Shown here piece after piece: positions 54,225-62,438 of a DNA stretch of 64,000 nucleotides. The notes under the pieces are model-generated. The model worked only from the letters and a program-made list of their open reading frames with translations, ran no database searches and was not told the DNA's origin. Made by a program: the position numbers and the translations under genes. Source of the DNA: a bacterium (lineage in GTDB: Bacteria; Bacillota; Clostridia; Lachnospirales; Lachnospiraceae). Location: the NCBI GenBank assembly GCA_030524675.1, contig JAUNGE010000001.1, positions 62,001 to 126,000 of the forward strand. The letters are read 5' to 3'. How positions within the stretch are numbered: position 1 is the stretch's first letter; every line of letters begins with the position of its first letter.

Positions 54225-54316
54225 AAACAGGTAAAGAACCAAACACTTCTGAAACAGACATACACAATAGAAACAACTGGACACATACAATAACAATACT
54301 ATCAGACAGAATTTTA

Positions 54317-54375
54317 CAGGCGCTGTATACGCACAAATTTTGTGCATGCAGTACCTGTTTATTTTTGTTTTTCTC
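54317..54375 (+). terminator. Intrinsic terminator of ribU
   Basis: CAGG...CCTG, CTG...CAG and GCACAA/TTGTGC pair in a nested stem (54317-54357), followed by TTTATTTTTGTTTTT on the plus strand. The 204-base convergent gap also holds a pyrimidine-rich tract, with nothing else seen. Confidence 0.75.
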
Positions 54376-54428
54376 TCTTACCTTTTTCTCTTTTGTACCT
54401 TTTTTCTTTTATCCTTTTTCATTCTCTG

Positions 54429-54884
54429 TCATTTCAGAGATATATTTCCAACCTGTTCCCACAGCTTATCCAACCCATGAAACAAATGCTTCTCCTCATA
54501 CAGCATCGGCGGCGTGTGCGGAAACAGCAGATACATGCGCACCAGATACAAAAGTACACAGGCCACAGCCCAGCCGACCAGAAACCACAGCAGGAGTTTT
54601 CCCTTCCATCTTCTGTGCCACAGGCCCCCGTACCGCTCCGCCAACCCAAATCCGAGGCCCAGAATCAAAAACAGCGCCATTGGATGCATCTGCACGCTCT
54701 CCCATACCTTTCCCTGACACAAAAGCGCCAGAGCGCGAGTCATGCCGCATCCGGGGCAGGGAATCCCAAAGAGAATCCGCATTGGGCAGGAAGCGCCGAA
54801 TATCCAGACCATTCCTCCTATAAAAACAGCGGAAGCCGCCAGAGCCGCTCCATACTCTCTGGCGTCTTCCTTTAAGGTTCTCAT
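54429..54884 (-). CDS. DUF2752 membrane protein
   Basis: 151 residues, about three helices. The family motif PCPGCGMTRA (Cys-x-x-Cys-Gly-x-x-Arg) lies at about 43-52 after the first helix. The function is unknown. It starts within the metY stop (ATGA overlap, 54881-54884), so it is translationally coupled to metY although no role in methionine synthesis is known. The last 20 residues include an acidic, hydrophilic end. Confidence 0.85.
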   Translation of the reverse strand: MRTLKEDAREYGAALAASAVFIGGMVWIFGASCPMRILFGIPCPGCGMTRALALLCQGKVWESVQMHPMALFLILGLGFGLAERYGGLWHRRWKGKLLLWFLVGWAVACVLLYLVRMYLLFPHTPPMLYEEKHLFHGLDKLWEQVGNISLK

Positions 54885-56164
54885 TCGTCCAGCGCCTGAC
54901 GAATGTCTTCAATAATGTCATCTGCGTTCTCAATGCCCACGCTCAGACGAATTAAGGACGGGTCAACCCCAGCCTCAACCAACTGCTCGTTCGTGAGCTG
55001 CCGGTGAGTATGGCTTGCCGGATGCAGCACACAGGTGCGGGCGTCTGCCACATGTGTCACAATCGCTGCCAGTTTCAGCTTATCCATGAACACACCAGCG
55101 CCCTCTCTTCCGCTCTTTAAGCCAAAGGAGATTACGCCGCAGGTGCCGTTCGGCATATATTTCTGTGCCAGTTCATAGTAGCGGTTGCTCTTTAATCCTG
55201 GATAATTTACCCATGCCACATCCTCTCTGGACTCCAGATATTCCGCTACCTTCTGCGCATTCTCACAGTGGCGCGGCATGCGCAGATGCAGCGTTTCCAG
55301 GCCGATGTTGAGCAAAAATGCATTCTGCGGAGACTGGATAGAGCCCAAATCTCTCATCAGCTGTGCAGTCGCCTTTGTGATGTAGGCTCCTTTTCCGAAG
55401 CGCTCAGTGTACACAATGCCATGGTAGGAGTCATCTGGCGTGGTGAGACCTGGGAACTTGTCCGCGTGTGCCTGCCAGTCAAAGTTTCCGCTGTCCACGA
55501 TACAGCCGCCCACAGCCATCGCATGACCGTCCATGTACTTTGTGGTGGAATGAGTCACAATATCGGCGCCCCACTCAAACGGACGGCAGTTGATCGGCGT
55601 TGCGAAGGTATTATCCACAATCAGCGGCACACCGTGGCGGTGCGCTAAAGATGCAAACTTCTCGATATCCAGCACAACAAGGGCCGGATTTGCGATGGTC
55701 TCTGCAAACACGGCTTTTGTGTTCGGGCGGAATGCTGCCTCCAGCTCTTCCTCCGAAGCATCCGGATCGACCAGCGTGCACTCAATTCCCATCTTCTTTA
55801 ATGTCACGGTGAACAGGTTTGTGGAACCGCCGTAGATAGTCGCCGTGCTGATGAAATGATCGCCGGCAGAGCAGATATTAAACAGTGCATAGAAATTCGC
55901 TGCCTGTCCGGAAGAAGTGAGCATGGCTGCCACGCCGCCCTCCAGCTCGCAGATTTTTGCTGCCACTGCGTCGTTTGTCGGGTTTGCCAGACGGGTATAA
56001 AAATAACCATCCTCCTCTAAATCAAACAAGCGCCCCATCTGTTCACTCGTCTCATACTTAAATGTGGTGCTCTGATAAATCGGAAGCACTCTGGGCTCTC
56101 CATTTTTTGGCTGCCATCCGCCCTGGATGCAGACCGTCTCAACAGAACGTTTTTTCGTATCCAT
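54881..56164 (-). CDS. metY: O-acetylhomoserine sulfhydrylase
   Basis: 427 residues, the length typical of O-acetylhomoserine aminocarboxypropyltransferases. PLP-dependent fold type I motifs are clear: Lys in THSTTKYMDGHAMAVGG, the aromatic stacking YTRLANPTNDAV near the start, and VDNTFATP. It makes homocysteine from O-acetylhomoserine and sulfide. GGAGG precedes the ATG. No S-box, T-box or other leader was found in the 255-base divergent region. The downstream DUF2752 gene is coupled. Confidence 0.95.
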   Translation of the reverse strand: MDTKKRSVETVCIQGGWQPKNGEPRVLPIYQSTTFKYETSEQMGRLFDLEEDGYFYTRLANPTNDAVAAKICELEGGVAAMLTSSGQAANFYALFNICSAGDHFISTATIYGGSTNLFTVTLKKMGIECTLVDPDASEEELEAAFRPNTKAVFAETIANPALVVLDIEKFASLAHRHGVPLIVDNTFATPINCRPFEWGADIVTHSTTKYMDGHAMAVGGCIVDSGNFDWQAHADKFPGLTTPDDSYHGIVYTERFGKGAYITKATAQLMRDLGSIQSPQNAFLLNIGLETLHLRMPRHCENAQKVAEYLESREDVAWVNYPGLKSNRYYELAQKYMPNGTCGVISFGLKSGREGAGVFMDKLKLAAIVTHVADARTCVLHPASHTHRQLTNEQLVEAGVDPSLIRLSVGIENADDIIEDIRQALDE

Positions 56165-56202
56165 TCTTCTTTTTCCTCCTCTTTGAGTCTGTTCGGTATA
56201 TT

Positions 56203-56231
56203 AGTTTAACACAAAACCCTGCTTCATACAA
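56203..56231 (-). promoter_or_regulatory. Possible promoter of metY
   Basis: TTGTAT (56231-56226), 17-base spacer, TAAACT (56208-56203), about 35 bases ahead of the metY start codon. Confidence 0.5.
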
Positions 56232-56269
56232 TCATTCTTCTATTTTTTACTTTCTTTTCTGCCGATTTT

Positions 56270-56278
56270 TGCTATAAT
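56270..56278 (+). promoter_or_regulatory. Extended -10 promoter of the DUF362 gene
   Basis: TTGCTATAAT: a TG motif and perfect TATAAT (56273-56278). The -35 is weak. The message would start just before hairpin-repeat copy A. Confidence 0.6.
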
Positions 56279-56298
56279 AAGTTTTGTGCAGCGTCTTT

Positions 56299-56344
56299 CT
56301 AAACGGACATGCCTGCTGGCGCAGGCACCGCTATCAATGAAATC
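56299..56344 (+). repeat. Hairpin repeat, copy A
   Basis: TAAACGGACATG, stem GCCTGC-TGGC-GCAGGC, then ACCGCTATCAATGAAATC. Lies in the leader of the DUF362 gene in the same orientation as the gene, between its -10 box and the ATG. Confidence 0.8.
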
Positions 56345-56425
56345 CCACGGGTTGCTGTCACTAAAAGGAACAAATCGAACAAACTATGAAAACAGAAAAA
56401 AACAGAGAAAGAAAGGTGAATGATT

Positions 56426-57538
56426 ATGGAAAAATCAAAAGTATATTACACAAATATGCGAACCTCGTTTCGGGAAAACTTGCTTCAGAAACTGGAGCGT
56501 CTGATCCGCAGAGCGGGAATGCTGGAACAGATTGACTTCACCAACAAATATGCCGCCATCAAAATTCATTTCGGAGAGCCAGGAAACCTCGCATTCCTGC
56601 GCCCCAACTACGCCAAAGTCGTGGCCGACCTGGTGAAAGAAGCCGGCGGAAAGCCATTTTTGACGGACTGCAACACGCTCTATGTGGGAAGAAGAAAAAA
56701 TGCACTCGACCATATGGATGCTGCCTATGAGAACGGATTCTCCCCATTCTCCACCGGATGTCATGTCATCATCGCAGACGGTCTGAAAGGAACAGACGAA
56801 ACACTGGTTCCGATTGACGGCGAGTACATAAAAGAAGCAAAAATTGGACAGGCTGTCATGGATGCAGATATTTTCATCTCTCTGACTCACTTTAAAGGAC
56901 ACGAGAGCACGGGATTCGGCGGCACTCTGAAAAATATCGGCATGGGCTGCGGTTCCCGCGCTGGAAAGATGGAGATGCACAATGCCGGAAAGCCGCATGT
57001 GGAAGAAGACCACTGCATAGGCTGCCACGCCTGCGAGAAAATCTGTGCCCACAGTGCTATCTCCTTCTCCGAAAAGAAAGCATCTGTCAACAAAGACAGA
57101 TGCGTTGGCTGCGGACGCTGTATCGGCGTTTGTCCAGTGGATGCCATGCAGTCTGACTACGATGAATCCAACGATATCTTAAATAAAAAGATTGCCGAGT
57201 ATACCTGGGCTGTCATCAAAGACCGTCCAAACTTCCATATCAGCCTTGTAGTGGATGTATCTCCAAACTGTGACTGTCACTCTGAAAATGATATGTCCAT
57301 CGTGCCGAATGTCGGCATGTTCGCCTCCTTCGATCCGGTCGCTTTGGACCAGGCATGTGCAGATGCCGTGAACCGTCAGCCGATTATCGCAGGCAGTATT
57401 CTGGATGAACATGAAAAGCATCATCACCACCATGACCATTTCACGTCCACTCACCCTGACACCAACTGGGAAGTAGCGCTGGAGCACGCCCAAAAGCTGG
57501 GACTTGGAAGCCGCGAGTATGAGCTGATTACAATCTGA
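56426..57538 (+). CDS. DUF362 protein with two [4Fe-4S] ferredoxin motifs
   Basis: 370 residues. DUF362 fold (about 1-185 and 235-310) with KIHFGEPGN, LTHFKGHESTGFGGTLKN and GCGSRAGK. Inserted between is a bacterial ferredoxin with CIGCHACEKIC and CVGCGRCIGVCP (about 192-240), fit for two [4Fe-4S] clusters. A His-rich stretch (HEKHHHHHDHF) near the C-terminus may bind metal. The electron partner and reaction are unknown. The ATG at 56426 is seven bases past AAAGGTG; 56420 is too close. MITE copy 2 begins right after the stop, and its target duplication contains that stop codon. Confidence 0.88.
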   Translation: MEKSKVYYTNMRTSFRENLLQKLERLIRRAGMLEQIDFTNKYAAIKIHFGEPGNLAFLRPNYAKVVADLVKEAGGKPFLTDCNTLYVGRRKNALDHMDAAYENGFSPFSTGCHVIIADGLKGTDETLVPIDGEYIKEAKIGQAVMDADIFISLTHFKGHESTGFGGTLKNIGMGCGSRAGKMEMHNAGKPHVEEDHCIGCHACEKICAHSAISFSEKKASVNKDRCVGCGRCIGVCPVDAMQSDYDESNDILNKKIAEYTWAVIKDRPNFHISLVVDVSPNCDCHSENDMSIVPNVGMFASFDPVALDQACADAVNRQPIIAGSILDEHEKHHHHHDHFTSTHPDTNWEVALEHAQKLGLGSREYELITI

Positions 57539-57541
57539 TAT

Positions 57542-57797
57542 GATACTAGGGTCAAAAGGTCAGGAATCCGATGCAAGCTTGCTTGCAAGAGGATTTTTGA
57601 CTTTGGGACCCGCCAAAAACATGAATAAGTAGCCATTTTTCAAAGAAAAATGAGCGAATTATGAATGTTTTTGAGGGCGCCAGGCGCCAGTGACGCCTGT
57701 TTGGCGCCGACCGGAGCGGAGCGGAGACCTTGCGGGAGCATGTAGTGCGAAGCAATCCGGTATCAAAGGGGGCAAAATACCTTTTGACCCCAACATC
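57542..57797 (-). mobile_element. MITE-like element, full copy 2 (256 bp)
   Basis: Ends GATACTAGGGTCAAAAGGT and inverted GATGTTGGGGTCAAAAGGT. The flanking duplication CTGATAT (57535-57541 and 57798-57804) shows insertion just at the TGA of the DUF362 gene. It is opposite in orientation to copy 1 and about 94% identical by my count. One inner hairpin changes from GAAAGC/GCTTTC to GCAAGC/GCTTGC, a paired compensatory change. No transposase gene lies inside. Confidence 0.92.
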
Positions 57798-57849
57798 CTG
57801 ATATATCATCACCTTTTAACAAACTGAAAGAAACGAGGAAAAACATACC

Positions 57850-58359
57850 ATGATGGATGCTCTTGTACAATGGTTTACGGTCCACCTGGCAGGTGTTCTG
57901 TCAAAAGAACTGATTATTTTTATTATTTCCATGGTTCCGATTCTGGAACTTCGAGGCGGGCTTTTAGCTGCCTCTCCGGCGCTTCTAAATGTGCCGATCC
58001 TGACAGCAATTCCCATCTGCATTGTGGGAAATCTCATCCCGATTCCTTTTATCCTGCTTCTGATTAACCGGATTCTGGAATGGATGAAAAAAGTAAAAGT
58101 ATTATCTGGCATCGCTCTCTGGCTAGAAAAAAAGGCAATGAGCAAAAAACATCAGATTGAGACCTTCGGTTTCTGGGGGCTTGTTCTCTTTGTGGGAATC
58201 CCTCTGCCTGGAACCGGCGCCTGGACTGGCTCTCTGATTGCTTCCCTGCTCCATATGGACATCAAAAAAGCCTTCCTGGCGATTGTCATTGGCGTCATTA
58301 TGGCCACTGTAATCATGTCCATTCTGTCCTACGGCGTGCTCGGCGTGCTGTTCGGATAA
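57850..58359 (+). CDS. COG2426-type small membrane protein (Sm_multidrug_ex family)
   Basis: 169 residues, four to five helices, with the family's conserved ELRGGLLAA and the FVGIPLPGTGAWTGSL block. Annotated by family as a putative small multidrug export protein; transport function is unproven. The ATG at 57850 (or 57853) follows GAGGA. It sits between MITE copy 2 and the DUF368 gene and may share a promoter with either the upstream DUF362 gene (reading through the MITE) or an unseen one. Confidence 0.85.
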   Translation: MMDALVQWFTVHLAGVLSKELIIFIISMVPILELRGGLLAASPALLNVPILTAIPICIVGNLIPIPFILLLINRILEWMKKVKVLSGIALWLEKKAMSKKHQIETFGFWGLVLFVGIPLPGTGAWTGSLIASLLHMDIKKAFLAIVIGVIMATVIMSILSYGVLGVLFG

Positions 58360-58443
58360 AGGACATAAGATGGCAGTATTTTTTCTCCTGCTTTCTTCTA
58401 CTTTGCCTCCTTTTCTCATAAACTAAGAAAAAAGGTATTTTTT

Positions 58444-59328
58444 ATGCTTTCTCTTTCTTATGTGATAAAAGGAATTCTGATTGGCGCCGCCTGTGTGCTT
58501 CCAGGCATCAGCGGTGCTGCCCTGGCCCTCTCTATGGGAATCTACGAGACCATACTGGGGGCCGTTTCTCATATCTTCCAAACCCCCAAAAAAAGCCTGA
58601 AGACGCTCGCTCCCTTTCTTGTCGGCTGCCTGATTGCTCTGACGGGGTTTACGTACGCCGCAGAATATCTGCTGTCCACCTATCCCTATCCTTTTGCCAT
58701 GACTGTGGGCGGGTTTTTGTTCGGAGGTGTGCCTTTTCTCTGGCAGGCCCAAAAAGCGAGTCCCCACCAGGCGAAGCAGCGAAAATCCGGCGCTGCTCTC
58801 TTCCTGTTTTTCTTTTTCCTGACTCTCTTCTTTTCTGCCATTCAGCCGCCGATGCATGTGGGAAAAGCACTGCCTCTTCAGGCAGGAACTTTGCTCATCA
58901 CATTCTGTCTGGGGCTTCTGTACTCTATCACCATGATTGTCCCTGGAGTCAGCGGTTCGCTTCTCCTGATGATGTTTGGATACTATTACAGTCTGATTGA
59001 GACAGCCAAACAGCTTTTTGATGGTATCCGCACTCTGGAGACCGCACGGATTCTACCTGCTGCGCTGATTCTGCTGCCTTTTTTTGCCGGTCTTTTTCTC
59101 GGCGGCTACTGCCTCTCCTCCTGCATTACCTGGCTGTTCGAGACACACCGCTTTTTTACATATTCCGCCGTACTCGGTATCATCGCCTCTTCCCTGTTCA
59201 CCATTTTTCATCATATGGGAATCTTTGCTCTGCTTCCGACGCTTAACGCCATGCAGCTTCTGTGCGGTGTTCTGCTCTTTCTGGGTGGCAGTATTCTGAG
59301 CTTTCAACTCGGTGAAAAATCCGAATAA
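58444..59328 (+). CDS. DUF368 polyprenyl-phosphate transporter-like protein
   Basis: 294 residues, about eight to nine helices. Two inverted halves carry the family's GAACVLPGISGAALAL and ITMIVPGVSGSLLLM motifs (PGxSG twice). DUF368 (PopT) proteins have been shown to recycle undecaprenyl phosphate from the outer to the inner leaflet, so a role in wall-lipid carrier recycling is likely here. This fits the wall-related genes elsewhere in the window. AAAGG is eight bases before the ATG; a bidirectional terminator follows the gene. Confidence 0.88.
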   Translation: MLSLSYVIKGILIGAACVLPGISGAALALSMGIYETILGAVSHIFQTPKKSLKTLAPFLVGCLIALTGFTYAAEYLLSTYPYPFAMTVGGFLFGGVPFLWQAQKASPHQAKQRKSGAALFLFFFFLTLFFSAIQPPMHVGKALPLQAGTLLITFCLGLLYSITMIVPGVSGSLLLMMFGYYYSLIETAKQLFDGIRTLETARILPAALILLPFFAGLFLGGYCLSSCITWLFETHRFFTYSAVLGIIASSLFTIFHHMGIFALLPTLNAMQLLCGVLLFLGGSILSFQLGEKSE

Positions 59329-59368
59329 TCCCAAAAGAATCCTCATTTTCCTCGTCAATCTGCTCATC

Positions 59369-59440
59369 AAAAATGCCGGAAGCCCTGCCATTTTCCCATT
59401 TTTTTGGAAACAGCAGCCACTTCCGGCATTTTCATTTTTA
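59369..59440. terminator. Convergent terminator after DUF368
   Basis: AAAATGCCGGAAG (59370-59382) pairs with CTTCCGGCATTTT (59420-59432). CATTTTTATTTTG follows on the plus strand; the minus strand has its own T-run beyond the other arm. Confidence 0.85.
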
Positions 59441-59477
59441 TTTTGCTTTTTTCTGGTTGTTCTATTCTTTCTTGTTT

Positions 59478-60101
59478 TTACTCTTCTGATTTTTTCTCGC
59501 AGGACTCTTCACAGATTTCACATGCTTCCTCAGCTTTTTCGCAAATTTCTTCTGCTGCCTCTTCACATGTCTCACAGACTTCCTGTGCCTTCTCGCAGAT
59601 TTCTTCCGCTGCCTCTTCACATGCTTCCTGTGCCTTCTCGCAGACCTCTTCTGCCGCTTCCTCACAGATATCCTCACAGGTCTCGCAGGTTTCCTCTGCC
59701 TCGTCATCTTCATCCACGATTATCGTCTCTGCTTCAGACGGTTTTACTGGCATCTTCGCACCACATTTGCTGCAGAATGCATCCTCTCTGCTGAGTTTCG
59801 CACCGCACTCTGGACAGGTACGGCACCCCTCCATCTCGCAGATTTCATCCTCCAGGGCAGAAATTCGGTTCTGTGCAGCCTCTGCCGCCAGAAACTCTGT
59901 GACGAATTCTTCTGCTGGTCCCTCTGTTTTGTATGTCTCGTAGTATTTTTTACCAATCGCCTGGAAAGTCTCGTTTAATTTTGTTTTCTCGCTCGACAGC
60001 TGCGCTTTCAATTTCAGCACATCTGTCAGCCCCTTCGCTTTATTTACGGCTTCTTTCCCCCTGCCGGAAAGAGTCTTTCCAAAATCCTCAAAAAAATTCA
60101 T
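59478..60101 (-). CDS. Zinc-ribbon coiled-coil protein with Cys-Glu repeat tail
   Basis: 207 residues. Residues 1-95 are helical (basic start, KLKAQLSSEKTKLNETF). A zinc ribbon follows (CPECGAKL...CSKCGAKM, about 97-118), then an acidic link (DEDDEAEE). The last 70 residues are 12 Cys, each followed by Glu, in a 15-residue repeat of the form CEEAAEExCEKAxEx with short CE-x insertions, all helix-forming. The repeat is also visible at DNA level. Four-ligand zinc binding by the ribbon is expected. The tail might bind metals or be redox-active; I know of no described family with it. It follows a strong promoter and GGAGG. Confidence 0.85.
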   Translation of the reverse strand: MNFFEDFGKTLSGRGKEAVNKAKGLTDVLKLKAQLSSEKTKLNETFQAIGKKYYETYKTEGPAEEFVTEFLAAEAAQNRISALEDEICEMEGCRTCPECGAKLSREDAFCSKCGAKMPVKPSEAETIIVDEDDEAEETCETCEDICEEAAEEVCEKAQEACEEAAEEICEKAQEVCETCEEAAEEICEKAEEACEICEESCEKKSEE

Positions 60102-60125
60102 CTGTATTCCCTCCTCTCTGCCCCT

Positions 60126-60154
60126 ATTTTACCCTTTTTCTACAAAATAGTCAA
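60126..60154 (-). promoter_or_regulatory. Sigma-A promoter of the Cys-Glu repeat gene
   Basis: TTGACT (60154-60149), 17-base spacer, TAAAAT (60131-60126). The start would be about 20 bases before the ATG, giving a short leader with AGGAGG. Confidence 0.85.
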
Positions 60155-60188
60155 TCTGAATCTAAGCTGCTTCCTAAACCACTCTGCT

Positions 60189-62438
60189 CTACTCATACAG
60201 ATGAGAGAAATATCCAATATCTTCTAACAGGAAATCCGGAGCCTGATTCAACTTCAGATAATGCGTCCGTGTGAGAGAACTTCCCGACGCTTTCTGCAAA
60301 GTCACTTCGATATAGTCCTCATAGGAGCTCCAGACATTCAGATTCGCATACTGACTCGGTATCAGCGCTGGATAAATCTGTGCTACCTCATCTGGATTGG
60401 TGTACACATATGTGATTTTCTCTCCATCTTCATCTATGCTGCACTGTACGCCCTCACGCACCATTCCATTCACTGCTGTCTCCAACAATTTATGCCCCTC
60501 TGCATAATAGGTCATAATCTCTATCTTGCACTGTACATAGTCGCTGTACGTATCTTCCTCCAAGTCCACACCAAATCCGCGCAGCACTTTGAGCGTATTT
60601 TCAAAAGACGGATAGATCGGATACTGCTGCTGGTAATACGTTCCTCTCCAGTTGGCAGAAATCTCCTGTTTCTCTATTTTTTTCTCCAGCAGACTGTCAA
60701 ATTCCTCTCGGTCTCCCATATCTTTCACCACCACATACAGCAACATTCCCATTACGTTCTCCTCTTTCTGGGTGTTGACTGTCAGTGCCTCCATATCTTT
60801 CTGGTAGGCTGCGAGTACTGCCTCTATCTGGGATGGTTCCAGTTCCTGAAGCCCTGCGCGCGCGCCCTCATGAAAGCGCACATACATCTGATAAACCTCA
60901 TCCGCACTCTGCTGCATAACCGGATAGCGGCCTTCTTTATACTCTATCGAATTCAAAATCGTCTCGCAGGCGGTATCCACCATAGAACGCGGCACAAAAT
61001 AGCGGCGTATCTTGATTTTTCCGGATTTCATCCGGTATCCGATGGTATAGTTGAGCATTTCTTCGTCTTCATATCTCTGCGGTATACTTCTTCCATTTTT
61101 CTTAAATTCATCCAGATAGGAAACACCTGCGGACGCCATAGCAAGCACCGAGTCCTTATCTTCCAACATCATATGTTCCCTAGCATAATTTTCTGCATAC
61201 CCATTCGTCCACTGAATCGTTCCATCCTGTCTTTCATACGTTCCATAATCAACCCAATTCTCGAAATATCCAGTGTCAAGATAAGCAGACTCGACCTGGT
61301 CTGCCTTTGGCAAGTATGCATCATATCCAAACATATCAAAGTAAAATCCCAGAAAAATCGCAAGGGATGCCGCAAAACACAGCACCAGGTGCACCGGATG
61401 CGCGAACAGTTTCCTGAAATCAAAATGGTACAAGATCTCAATCAGACAATGGAAGAACACGCTGCCGAACACAATTCCAAACAGTGCCCACGGCATGGTC
61501 TGACGGATTCCCCAGAAAAACATCATGCTGTATAAAGAAAGCGGAATCACTAACAATACTTTGATGGGCGTTCTCGATAGGGGAAAGGCCATCGCTTTTC
61601 CCGCCGCCTCCGACGGGCGTTTCTGGTAGAGCCAAAGTGCCACTCCCATCAGAACCGCAGCGACAGCCAGCGCGGATGCCATCTGCCCGATGGGCAGTTT
61701 TGCCATAAATACATTCTGTTCTGCTTCTCCCACCCATTCGGCGGCCTGAATATAGGCAGAAAACGGTGAAATATTCACCATTTTTCTCAAAAATACTGCT
61801 GAATTGGCATACGTCACAAAAGAGGAATCAAACAACAGCTCCACCAGCACACCTAACAGCGGCACATAAGAGAAAAATACCAACACGCCGAGAATCCCAA
61901 GAAACAGATTTCCTGTCATCATCATTGCCACAACCACTGTGGCATACATCAAAAGGAAATAAATCATATGGAAACACAGACTTTTCACTATGTTGACAGA
62001 AAGCACCGCAGGGGACGCCCCAATCCCTGCCGCAATCACAGCTCCGACTGCCATAAACAACAGGTAAGGAACCAGCATAAGCAGAAAGCCGTCCACAAAA
62101 TTCACGAAGAACAACGTCTCTCTTCTCACAGGAATACTGTGATAAAAATCGACTTTTCTTCGGGAATGTAGATAGGAAAAACTGGAAAGTCCGAGGACAA
62201 CAGCTCCTATTATGATGCAAGTGATGACATAGCCATTGTTGATGCGAAACCACTCCTCTGCTCTCTGGGCAATCATCACCTTTCTCTGCACTTCGTTGTC
62301 AAAACGGTACTCGCCTGGTATCATGGCAATGCGCACCGGAAACACAAAAAACCATGCCAGCAGCACCAGAGTCATTGCCCAGAGCCTGCGCTTGATGTCC
62401 TCGCGCATTAATTTAAAAAATAAGTTTTTTGATGTCAT
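60189..62438 (-). CDS. ABC-2-type transporter permease with C-terminal DUF6449-like region
   Basis: 749 residues. Helices at about 20-45, 70-90, 110-140, 155-180, 190-210, 245-270, 300-330 and 350-370, then a large soluble part (about 375-749) rich in Tyr and charged residues, as in bacitracin/lantibiotic-type exporters' accessory permeases. The YtrA-regulated ABC operon context suggests a role in cell-envelope stress or antibiotic response (inference). It overlaps the ATPase gene by 26 bases. Confidence 0.85.
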   Translation of the reverse strand: MTSKNLFFKLMREDIKRRLWAMTLVLLAWFFVFPVRIAMIPGEYRFDNEVQRKVMIAQRAEEWFRINNGYVITCIIIGAVVLGLSSFSYLHSRRKVDFYHSIPVRRETLFFVNFVDGFLLMLVPYLLFMAVGAVIAAGIGASPAVLSVNIVKSLCFHMIYFLLMYATVVVAMMMTGNLFLGILGVLVFFSYVPLLGVLVELLFDSSFVTYANSAVFLRKMVNISPFSAYIQAAEWVGEAEQNVFMAKLPIGQMASALAVAAVLMGVALWLYQKRPSEAAGKAMAFPLSRTPIKVLLVIPLSLYSMMFFWGIRQTMPWALFGIVFGSVFFHCLIEILYHFDFRKLFAHPVHLVLCFAASLAIFLGFYFDMFGYDAYLPKADQVESAYLDTGYFENWVDYGTYERQDGTIQWTNGYAENYAREHMMLEDKDSVLAMASAGVSYLDEFKKNGRSIPQRYEDEEMLNYTIGYRMKSGKIKIRRYFVPRSMVDTACETILNSIEYKEGRYPVMQQSADEVYQMYVRFHEGARAGLQELEPSQIEAVLAAYQKDMEALTVNTQKEENVMGMLLYVVVKDMGDREEFDSLLEKKIEKQEISANWRGTYYQQQYPIYPSFENTLKVLRGFGVDLEEDTYSDYVQCKIEIMTYYAEGHKLLETAVNGMVREGVQCSIDEDGEKITYVYTNPDEVAQIYPALIPSQYANLNVWSSYEDYIEVTLQKASGSSLTRTHYLKLNQAPDFLLEDIGYFSHLYE

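Noticed and set aside
56165-56425. SAM or other methionine riboswitch ahead of metY
   Set aside because: No S-box core, and the leader on the metY side is under about 40 bases.
59462-59713. 83-residue Arg/Lys-rich frame opposite the Cys-Glu tail
   Set aside because: It reads the same repeat out of frame; its composition is explained by the coding repeat.
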